A DNA stretch of 62,000 nt from contig JAQGDQ010000403.1 in the NCBI GenBank assembly GCA_030141605.1, forward strand, positions 35,001 to 97,000. Reading direction: 5' to 3'. Below, in pieces: positions 45,801-57,800 of the stretch. A program made the translations under genes and the position numbers. Below the pieces are notes generated by a model. The model saw only the letters and a program-made list of their open reading frames with translations, did not search any database and was not told the origin of the DNA. Source of the DNA: Tubiluchus corallicola (taxonomy: Eukaryota; Priapulida; Priapulimorpha; Priapulimorphida; Tubiluchidae). How positions within the stretch are numbered: the first letter of the stretch is position 1; each line of letters starts with the position of its first letter.

Positions 45801-48800
45801 TGACAGAACTATACATTTTTCAAAAAGTATTTTCTTTGCTTTTGTGCTTTACACAAACCATGCAAAACATTTGCATATAAATAAATTCATAAATGCTGCA
45901 AGCATGTACGTTACTTCTGGTAACATACGGTTACATCTTTTTGAGGATTACAGGGATGAGAATGACAAATTGTAAAAAAACTATGAAACAGGCCAGGGGT
46001 TTTGGGGCCACCTAGGCCCCCAATGGAGTTCAAGGGGAACCAGCAACAAATTGCAATTTTGTGACCATAGAGAGCCTCTAAGTGTACTTAAAATATCAGT
46101 TACCTTGTTTCATGCATAATTTAAAATACCCAACTATCAAGGATACATGATACGTAATTGTGTCAAAAACGCCTAAGTACTGGCCGCTCCTATGCAAAAG
46201 TATATAAAAACTGTCTGTAATTGACACAAATACCTCCGCACAATTGATTCCATATTTTTATACATGGAGATATACACGTGGGTTACACCGATGTACGTGA
46301 CGTAAACAAAGTGATGGGCTGCCAACTAGTGGTCCGCTTGTGAAATAATGTACTGGGTCCGTAAAAATTCTCTCAACGAATTTACGCGATTTACAAAAAT
46401 GGCATTACTGGTCTTCCAAAAACTCGAAATTCCGCGTATCCACAGAAAATTCTCATCCCTGGGATTATATTAAGTTACGCTCATTTTAAAGCAACATATT
46501 TAGGATGCAGTACATAATTCATGCAGCAAAATCTACTGCAGATATCAGGGCTAGCTTCATTTGTTACAAAGTCAAAACCCAAAGTAGAACGCATTTCCGT
46601 TACAAGTACCTGTAGCATCAAGCAATAATTTGCATAATTTCTATTTCACTGAATTATAATTAGAGTACAATTCAATTCAAAGGTTTATTCATCTCTAATA
46701 TAATATTTATAGCGCAAATACAACAAATTACGTAAAGTATATAGAGATGGGGTGGCGAAAGACCAGGAGGTCATCGAGTCAGCCACCCCTATATAACTTA
46801 GAAATATTATAAGGCACGGCAGACTACATGGTTAAGTGAATAAATACGTAGTTAGGTCTTAAGTGTAGCAAATAAACAAAATGCAAAGCAGTTATATTAT
46901 AATGATACCAATGGAAAAAAAGCAAGCAAATAATGCAATTAAAAATTAAAACAACAACTGAACAAGTCACGAATGCAACAACAAAAAAGCAAGCAATCTC
47001 GTTAAATCAAGAAATTATTTTGCTTGTTAAAAAAGCTTAACAGCAAAGCAGAAACTTTTAGACAGCATTGGTATGAAATTTCTAGCACTAAGAAATGAGC
47101 TGTGATTTTACAATTATTTTACTTTTCATCGAATCATTTCCCTCTTATCAACCTACCAATAGCCTCTTGCATAGCCTTGATTTCTTCGAGTTGTTGATGA
47201 TGACTGCTTTGTTGCTGTCTCATCTCTACTAGTTTTTTGTCGTGACATTTAATTTCATATTGTTCTTTCAAGTGCCTGTACCTAGAATAACAATATTATT
47301 GCTTAAGAAGCATTAAAGAACAACATAAAATTTCCATCCACTGTACGCACATCACATTTTTTACATTATCAGGCGTGTTGACACCAACTAGCCACCTAAT
47401 CATTCTGATTTACATATTTTAGCGATTCTGATCACTAATAAATGAAACAGTTATTTTGGACCAAAAAATTAAGTAGACCAGAAAAAAATAGGACGAGACT
47501 ACACAAAGGACAACTTTGGCTATCACATTTGCGAAATTTTGATAAGCTAATTTTGTTGCCCTACAAAGGGCTCTGCAGGGCAAAACTGAAGGTTACAAAG
47601 AAAACAGTTTGATGAAGAATTAGTGTACCACCTGTCAACAATACTCTATTCAGGGATGAGAATGACAAATTGCAAAAGCCCTGAAACAGGTCGAAGGTTT
47701 GGGGGCCGCGTAGGGGGTTCAAGGGCGGAGCCAGCAACAAATTGCAATTTTGTGACCATAGAGAGCCTCTAAGTGGACTTAAAATATCAGTTACCTTGTT
47801 TCAGGCATAATTTAAAATACCAAACAATCAACAATACATGATACTTAATTATCTCAAAAATGCCTAAGTACTGGCCGCTCCTATGCAAAAACTGTCTGCA
47901 ATTGACTCAAATAACTCCGCACAATCGATTCTATATTTTTATACATAGAGATCTACACGTGGTTACACTGATGTACGTGATGTAAACAAAGTGACGGCCT
48001 GCCAACTAGCGGTCAGCTTGTGAAATAATGTACTGGGTCCGTAAAAATTTCTCAACGAATTTACGCGATTTACAAAAATGGCACTACTGGTCTTACAAAA
48101 ACTCGGAATTCCGCGTATCCGCGGAAAATTCTCATCCCTGTCTATTGCAAAAGCAAAAGGCAGGGAAAACGTTAGGTAATTCGACGATACTAGTATCTGA
48201 ACTTACATGTAATTATCCAATAAGCACACACATCATATGAACCCAGGGTAAAAATGATTAAAGAATTCTCTACCTACTTGTCGGCAACTTTCTTTAGCTG
48301 GTCCAGCTTCTTGTCAAGAACCTCTAATTCCCGACGTTTGTCATGCAACTGCTGTTGCACGTCCGCCATTTCCTGTAACTTCTCAAGAACTGGTTTAACT
48401 TGCTGGCGAGCACCTGGCAAATTTGAAAACACCATTATCAAAAACATGTAAACACATCACAATTTATGCAGTTATCAAACTTCACTTGATATTAAATGTC
48501 AAGTATAAAAAATGCAAACTAAATCTCATATTTCAAAAGAAACATGAACTTTTCAATTAGCAAACCTCCAGACAGGGTTCCTTGCGGGTCAAACGACTCT
48601 CCCGCTAAGGTCACAGAGCGCTTCTTGATCTGTGGATGAAACGTAACTGCTTTTGCAACATCCATGTTTGAGCAGATAAACGAGTTACCGAACACGTACT
48701 TCATTGCAGCATCAAGGTCAGGTTTATATCCTACCAGAGATAAACCTGTACGAGCATTGCCTGCTCCAACCTGCAACAATTACACATGTCTGCATTTTTG

Positions 48801-51800
48801 CTGAGTTTAAAAATTGTTAGCAAGTATGAGATAAAGTTACAGAAAAATCATTTCTAAAATTTTCAGGGTATGCCGATTTCGTTTTATAATATTTGCAAAA
48901 TTTTAGGATGCCATTCCAAAATGGTTAATAAAGATTGTGCTGGTTATACTTCAGTCTCTATTTATAAATATAAAATAGTTTTGCACTTAAAGTGATTAGG
49001 GTTAGTTAATTATTATGTAAACGAATTAATTTTCTTAATCAGCACCGATACCTTGTTTCATTCTGAACTCTAAGATAGCTGCAAAAAGTTACCATATTTT
49101 ATCTTCTAAATTCCAGCATACACACACGAAAATGTTTGCACCTGTGTGTGGAACATGTAAGTTAATAAATTTGTTTAGTTCTCAGCAGTGTGAACTATTT
49201 CTGGTTTCCTTTTCAAATGAAACATGGCTACTAAGTTGGCTGCCTCAGAAACACATAAAAAACTACATCACAACTTTTGTGTTACCAATATAGAGATGAT
49301 GCTAACACACACTACACGATAGAAATTCCTATCGCACTAAACCACTGCAACTTTGCAGCAAAAGTTTACAATCCATGAGTTCCAGAAATTAGATGAACCA
49401 GATTAGGGTTAGAGTTTGGGTATTTAAATTGTGTGGGCAACTGTAAGCTCCCTCCAAATCACCTACTAAAATGAGATGAAATATAGGCAAATGAATTGTG
49501 GATCACTTTCGTGTATCACTAATAATGTATAAAGAATAATTTAATTACTAAACTTTTTTCAAACTGTTTTTTCTCAGCTTTTCCTATTACTACGCAGCAT
49601 GTTAACAACGAAATACTATGTAATTATGCAGACATTCTCAACTTACTAAACCATATTGACTCTCCTTAAACAAGATAATTAACATATCATTCCTAATTCT
49701 TACAATTCCTTGCTAAAGGCACTGTCTTTACAGGGTAGCTGACTTGATGACCAATTGGTCTTTCGCTACCCTTTCTCCTGCACCCCCCCCAGCTCTTTCC
49801 TCTATGCTTAATTTATCCTTTTTAATCAATAACTATAAAATAATAGTCAATTTGTATACTGGTGTAAATGAGGAGATAAATAAAGATGTCTATGTCTATG
49901 TCTATGTCTTTACAAATATCATACTAAAAAATTTATTTTGCTTCTGTGTAGATCGAAACTAATAAAAGATCTACTAAGCCGTAAAAAACCAACGGAACCA
50001 AAATATATTCCAAGCTGGAAATGATAGAAATATTTAAATAACAGGGAATACTCAGATTTTACAAATAAAAAACCAACAGAACCAAAATATATTTCAAGCT
50101 GAAAATGATAGAAATATTTAAATAACCGGGAATACTCAGATTTTACAAATAAAAAAACTAACAGAACCAAAATATATTTCATGCTGGAAATGATAGAAAT
50201 ATTTAAATAACAGGGAATACTCAGATTTTACAAATAAAAATTTGCTGTATTTCCTACATCTAGAAGGAACGATTCGAATTATAATACTTTGTCAGTCTTG
50301 ACAGCGAGACTCGCTAAATAAGTTAAAAGTTCAGACTTTTCTATATCTATCCCTAATTGTCCTCCAGTTTTTCTTATTGTGAAAATTTACAAATGTTTCA
50401 TTCTTATTAATTTCCCACTCAATATATAAAAAAAGTACAAACAATAACTTGTGTGCCACAGTAATGAAAACAAGGTTAATATCAACTAAAAACTTGAAAT
50501 ACAAACCAGTGATTGTGCTTTTCGTGCCACACCATCTGGAATCGGATTAGACTGGATCTTATTCAAAGGAATGATTGTGTAGCGACGTCTCAACTGACCT
50601 TTGTCCAAAAGCTTTTTACCTGTTGCGTCTGTATCCACAATAATGTTGTACAACTAAAAAACAGGAAAAGAAACAGGATCAGTATACTCTCGGCTAATCT
50701 TTAGGGAAAGCAATTTCTAAACGTACTTACACAGGCTTGCGTAAAGCATATAATTTCAATACACAAACTTGGGAGACTATTCATTTGAATGATTTATAAT
50801 TATTCCAGCTATCACATTCAAACTCTTTTTCATTCCACATAACTATTCCGCTTACTTTGCCACCTGCTGCAACTTCCAAGGCCGTGGCTGTACTGACGTC
50901 TTTCAATTCGATCAGTTTTGCAACCATGCCCTTAACCTTGCGACGGTCAAAATTCTTCTCAGGATCTACATATTCAAACTGAAGCTGAGGGAATCTAAAA
51001 TAAATTGAAAAACAAGCAATGTCAGTCAAAAGTCAGACAAAGTTAAAATAACTTCTAACTGTTCTAACATTTAACTTCAAGTATTTTAAAATGTGGTAAA
51101 ATATTGTCAATCTTCGTATTAAGTCGACCACGAAAAAATAATTTGTTTCTGTCTTACTTCATGAGTTCAAAAGATGTAGGCAGACATAAAAAGTAGTAAC
51201 AGAAAGAAATAAGATGTCCAGATAATATAACTGTAACAAAAATTATACCAATATAAGTCACATTCAGTGTTACTCGGTGTATTTATCGCTGATAGCTCAG
51301 TGACAAAAACATTTGGAACATTTATAACATTACAACGTTTATAACAAAATGACTTCTGGCTATGGTTATAGTCAAACATAGAAACAAATAATCCAAAAAT
51401 AACCCAATGGCAGATCAAAAATTCAGAAACGAACCGTGACTCTAGGTCATCAATCCTTTTGCTGAGATCTTGTACTTCCAATGCCACATTGCGTCGAGTC
51501 GTAAACAACTGTTCCTCTTCCCCATCTTCATAATTTAATTTTTGCATTTGCGCCTGTTAGAAAAATTAACTGAACTGATAAATTCAAAATAGAAATGAAC
51601 AAAAAGCTTTTTACTGGCTTACACACATGCATGTACAACAAGCAATGATAATGCCTCAAGTAACAATAATCTTTTTATTAACAGCTTTTGTTGGGGATAA
51701 TGATACTGTCATGTGCTGTCACCTTTTAGGCCTTGAATGAATTTCTTGCTTTAAATTTGTTAGCCTGTACTTATATACTCATGTGATTCAATCTGGTTTT

Positions 51801-54800
51801 ATGCAGAAGTCAATAGGACAGTAGACTGTTACACTGTCTAGGTGTTTGCTGTCTGTTTATACTTAATTTAGCCAAATTCAATGATTTGATAAATTCTTCT
51901 GACCTGTTTCTGTAGTTTTCTGATGCCTTTAAGTTTAAATGCCAGGGCTGGCCAGTATATGTAAGTTTAATATGATTATTATTAATTTTTTTTGGATTAC
52001 TTAAAAGAGAAGTTTAACTTCTATTTCATGTAGCAGTTTACTATTTTACAATTGTTGTGCTTTGTGAAAATTGTTTAATTCATACCTAAATGATTTAATA
52101 TTTTGATTTAGTTCCTATTTTATAATAATCTTGTATAATCATCTGAATTTGCAAAATGCTCTTATTTTATTTTCTCAGAATAAATAACCGTTAGCAAGCC
52201 AATGCGGAATTTGAAGTTTTGTTTTGGGGCATTCTGTCAGCTACAGCTTTCGTCACAAAACCTTTTTGCTAATAATTTTCATTAGTTCTTAAAAAACTGG
52301 CAAGTTAACGGCATACTTCCAAGAGTAATTACATGCATTACTTCACTTACCTCTATATGTTTCACGTCTTTCTCTATAGCTGCTAAATCGCTTTGGTCTT
52401 TCTTGTACGTATGCTCAGTGCGCTTTAGATCTGCTTGTTTCTTCTTGATTTCATCTTTATTATGCTTGAGGATCATCTGAGCTTGTTTTGTTTCTGTCTC
52501 AGCTCTGCTGATTTCCTGTTTAGCAGCTAAACAAGCAGAAAGAAGCCGTTTATTCCAAGTAAAAACAAACTCACTTATTAGCAATGGGTGAAATCACTCA
52601 CGTACTTCACTTGCTCCGTTACAGATGAAATTATAGCAAAGGATGGCCTTGATTGAGCTGAGCACCTGTAACAGCTAATTATAAATAAATAAATAAAACA
52701 CATCAACCTGAGTCGTTTGTTATGATGTTTCAACTTTCAACTTTCAATTACCAGGTATTTTTCTGATTGACAATGACATTCTGATTGATAAGTGAGAAAA
52801 CTCCGTTGGACGACCGTTACTGGTAATGAGCTAGATTCTGGTCTCACCACAACTCCTCACATTAGTAATTATACTCCTCTAGCAAATTAACGCTGAATTT
52901 TAGTTCGCTGTACTGATTTAAAGAAATAATACAAAATTTACAAAGTTTCCATCTTTGGAGCTTCTGATTAAATCAACTCATAAATTGAATTCTGCACTAA
53001 AAACAATAAAAGAAATTCTCCCTTACTGATCTTTGATCAATGGGTTTGTTAACATGTTCAATCATGGGAAAATTTAAATAAAATTCACTAGAAATCATAG
53101 CATACTTGCATATAGACTGAACTGACATATACACTCACCCATAAGCTGTTCTGCAATTGTAGCATCTTCCCCATCTGTATTACTGCTAAGTCCAGCACTG
53201 ACAGCCTGATAGTGCTCCTGGGCCGTTTTATGAGAATCTTGATCGGTTTCGTACCGTTTCATCACTTCCTCATAAAGCTTTGACATCTCCTCCATTTGCT
53301 GTTCCTTTTCTTTAATTGACGTGGCGTCCTAAAAATACAGATAACCCAAAGAACCAGGAATCAGAAATGAATCAGCATTCAAGGTAAAAGCTCCTTTTGC
53401 TTCTAACGAAATAAAATCAATTGATAAACCGTATTTCGTACAGATTTATAGATAAAAATAGTACAAACGAAAATGCCATAAGACTGATGCTAGTCCGGGG
53501 AGTTGGATATTTTTTAACACAGTACAGGCATTCCACTTTACTCGACATGTTCTTGGGAACTTTCCTAACATACTTCTCCCATTTGAGATCATAATGTAAG
53601 GCCAGGCAAGCAGTCAAGATAGGTCAGGGAAAGAAAAAAACACCTTACAGTAAACAGTACAATTGTATGACGGCAAAAAATGTTACACGTTTTGTCTTGT
53701 ATGATATACAAAAGAGATATGAAACAAACGTTTAAATTTACAATGTTTATAACAGGTTCATTGTTAAGAAAATTCACAATCGTGAGGTCCTGTAGGACCT
53801 AGTGCAAAGAGGAAAACCGACTGTCTATGTGTCCCAAAAAAACTGTTACAGTGGACAGCAACAACAATAATACACAGCTTGTCTAAGTTAACTATGCAAC
53901 AAAATTGAAGTAATTCAATATCTTGACTACCTACTTTGTCAAAAAAATCAGAAAAATAAGGGTGAAAATGGGAAAATTCTACGAGGCTACATGCAGTAAG
54001 CCTTTCAGCCAATCGAGGTAATCACTATGGGAAATCTTTGAATGTTACAGTGAAATTTAGTAGTCAGCCGGTCAAATACCTCATCTTTCTGTTTAAGCAA
54101 GTCACGCTTCTTCTTTTCCTCAACTTTCAAGCTCTCCTTCACGCTGCCAAGGTTACTCTGAACCTTTGCTTCTTGTGGTCTTTTCTTTTGCAAATCTTTT
54201 TCCAACTTGTCGATTTCTCCTCTTGATTCCTGCACATAAGTAAGAAAATGGTTAAAACCGAAGAACCACGCAAGAAAGAATAACAATACATTTGCTGAAA
54301 CGTACAATTGATCACAGTTATACAGTCTATCCATAACCAAATTCAAGTTTATTAACATTATTATAATAGAAATATGCAGAATTCTACTGTGATACTAACC
54401 ATTCATAATACAAAGTATTACATAGTGACTTATTTCTTCTTATTTTACAGCAGAATAAGTTTTCAATACCTTTTTAACTTTTCTAACTTTTGATTGTAAA
54501 GTATTGTAAGTAAGTAAGTAAGTATCTTTATTTATCACCTTTTTTACAAGAAAAACACAGAGCATGAAATGATAATAGGATAAAAAGTGACAAGATTATT
54601 AAATGAATGAATTATCTGAGTTAATGATGATCAAGTGATTGGTGAAAGGGTGGCGAAAAACTAAAACTTACCAAAGTCAACCACCCTGTAAGTAATGTTG
54701 CTATTAGTAATATCCGCAATTATCTTGACGAAGATTTCAGAATAAGGTGTGTAAAACTATTGAGATTAAGTTTAAATTTGAACATAAATTTGAACATTGA

Positions 54801-57800
54801 CCATGGACATAAAGGCATAATAAATACATATAATGTTGATATTCTAAGCAATATGTAAATTTACGCAGACAAATTTGCCTTATTAGCAATTTTAAAGTTT
54901 ATCTTAAAAAGATATTAAGCTGGTTTAAGTATTTTTTTAGTATTAACTTTATTTATATCATTTTACTATTAACTTTATGTATTTTTTCCTGTAAGTACAA
55001 ATTTAACTTATTTAGATTTTACTCTATTATAAAATAAATAAACTTTATTTAAACCTCATGCGTAAACTTTAAAATTGCTAATATTGTTGTTGATGCTAAT
55101 AATAAGCAAAATATGCCTGTGTGGGTGAGCAATAAAGGCATTGCTACTAATATTAATAATTACTATATCTGCAATCTGCATGCTCCAATTTTCACTGCTA
55201 TCACCATCTCTTCCCATTCCATTCTCAGTCGCTATCCTTTCTCTAGTTCTAGATCTATCTATATATTTTAACCATTCTTCAAAACTTATTAGAGATTCTT
55301 TTATTAATCATGTTTTACTGTAACACTATAAAGAGATAAACAAATTGAAATTGAATTGAAATTGAATTGAATAGTCATAGTACAATACATAGAAAGATTG
55401 TCAGTAGTAAAAGATACACAAACTACATAATGACTTTCTTATTCTTTATTGCTAATTTGGTAATCATAATTTACTTATCCATACGGAAAGTTTGATGCAT
55501 ACAGCTACACTATGCAGTACCACTCTGCTAATGCAATAAGTAGCAAACAGACAATGGCAAGGCACACACAGTCACCCACATCAGTAACTTTCAATGGACA
55601 ATGCAAAAAAAATTTGACGCCCAATCACATTTCACTTCAGTGCTCAAAAGTCTTTCCTTAATCAAAAATATTACAGCTACATGTTTTTAATATATATTTA
55701 TAACACACACGATTATCGCATCTTACAGCATCTCGTTGCCGACTCAAATCATCTATCATTTCCTCAAGCTGCTGTACATTCTGATCAATTTCTGCCTGGC
55801 GTTTCTGAAGCTGCAGTACAGTCTCCTTCAAATTAGCCAGTTCCTCAACAGACTTCTTTTTCTGTTCCTTTAACAGTAAAGATTAACAATTGCGAATATT
55901 TTAAAATACAAGTCGCCGATACAATTTCAAGCAACAAAATCCTGCTTGTTGAAGTAACTATAGCAGGGGTGTGCAAATTACCTGACTAGCCGGGCCACAT
56001 TAAACTTTCCCACAATTCCTGCAAGCCACGAGCTGTTAGGTCAAGGAGCCAAGTACAGTAGGACCTAATAACGATTTTTTGCATCCGATTTGCGTACACC
56101 ATTACTACTACACTCAAGAAACTATTTTAGAAATTATTAAAATTTATATTACAAACCATGTATTCTACTTTCACGACAGATAGTGGTAATTTCATTACAA
56201 TGCATATTAGTAATGTGTATCACACAGTCTGTGTAGTACAGTGCACATTAACCTGTCTCGACTCGCTGTTCTTCTTCAATCTTCCTCTTTTTCCTGCCCA
56301 TGATTCTGATCTATAAGAACACTACATCTGATGAAACGATAAAATAGCCACTGAGTGAAGCGTGTACTACTGAATCTAAGCTGAAACTAAAATCTGGGAA
56401 TCCCGCTATATCAAGGGTGACCACACTTTTTCAGCTTGCTGGCTACTCACAAATTGGTCTGCCCAGAGATAATAGAAGCCTAGAGATTGGCTAATTGGTC
56501 TTCCTACCAGCCAATCAGATTGCCTCTCGCATTTCTTGCACATTTGAGTGTTTGAATGGCGGCTTCCGTGATAGTTTGCTGTGTTCTGTGATTACATCGC
56601 TTTTTTGTGTTCTAAGTGAACAACGTTAAATTTCGTCATGTCCGACAGTGACACTAAGTGACAACGGTCTTGTAAGGGTTAATGCCATCCGATCTAGAGG
56701 AAAAAACTACTCACACTATCTTTTTCGCACCACCACTCGCGATGTTGGCGCGGACTTCAGCTGGATCGCGTGTGCCACACTTTCATTACATTGACAAACC
56801 TCTTGTGGCCCGCGGGCCGCAGTTTGCACACCCCTGAACTATAGCATATTAACTAATGCTATTATGTAGTCTGGAATTCATCTCTTTGTACTGCAATGAA
56901 GCAATACTAGCCTATAATGTATCATTCAAACATTTAATGACATTAGTAAAAGTACAGAATAAAGGAAGTTAAAAAAAATTCGCACACGTAAAAATGACAA
57001 AACAAAAGTAGCAGACTAATTGCAACCAGCGGAATTCAATTCATTTAAGGCAAAAAAACCGAGACTGGGTCACTGCACAAATTTAAATATTTGACCTAAC
57101 AAAATAAAGTGTTAAAAAATCAGGATAAGTGCTATAGTTACAAAGCAAAAACATGCAGGTCTTATCAAAAACTTTGAACAAGGGGTTGTTACTTTGGCAC
57201 TGCACCAGGAGCTTAAAACCTCAAAAACAATGCTTAGTTTGCTACTCACAAACATACAAAATACAAATTGCAAATACTAACAAATTTATTTCAAATCATG
57301 GGCAAAAGATGAGTGTATGTCAATGCCATATTACCAGATAACAGAATCTATTGACAGAAAAAGAAACAATATTTCCACTACTGTACCTCAGCACAAACAA
57401 ACTGGTAAGCCAAATGCAGTTTAGTCAGATGTTCCAGCTCCCTCATTACTTTCTGGTACTCCAAGTAGGACGTACGCTCTTCCTTTAACTTCACCAATGT
57501 AGGCGTAATTTCTTCAAGCAAAATCTAACAAAATGAAACTGTTACACAAACTACTTAATTTTAGTGTCTACCTGTTTCTTGAACTAGAATTTGCCTGAAC
57601 ATTTGAAGTTACTGTATAATGGGTAAGATTTCCCTGAACTCAGCCAAATGTGGCAAATTGAATACAATTTTCTAGTCTCACCTAGAGAAAAGCAACTCAA
57701 GTTAATGCCTCAGTTAGCTTATGGTTCTGCTGAACAAGAGCAGCAACTAGTCGGGACAAGTCATTCTAACTGAAAGCAAAACTTTTAGTGCATAATGACC

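Noticed and set aside
49919-50182. 87-codon frame with repeated [10 protein letters not shown]
   Set aside because: Translation of the 86-bp tandem triplication in an SMC2 intron.
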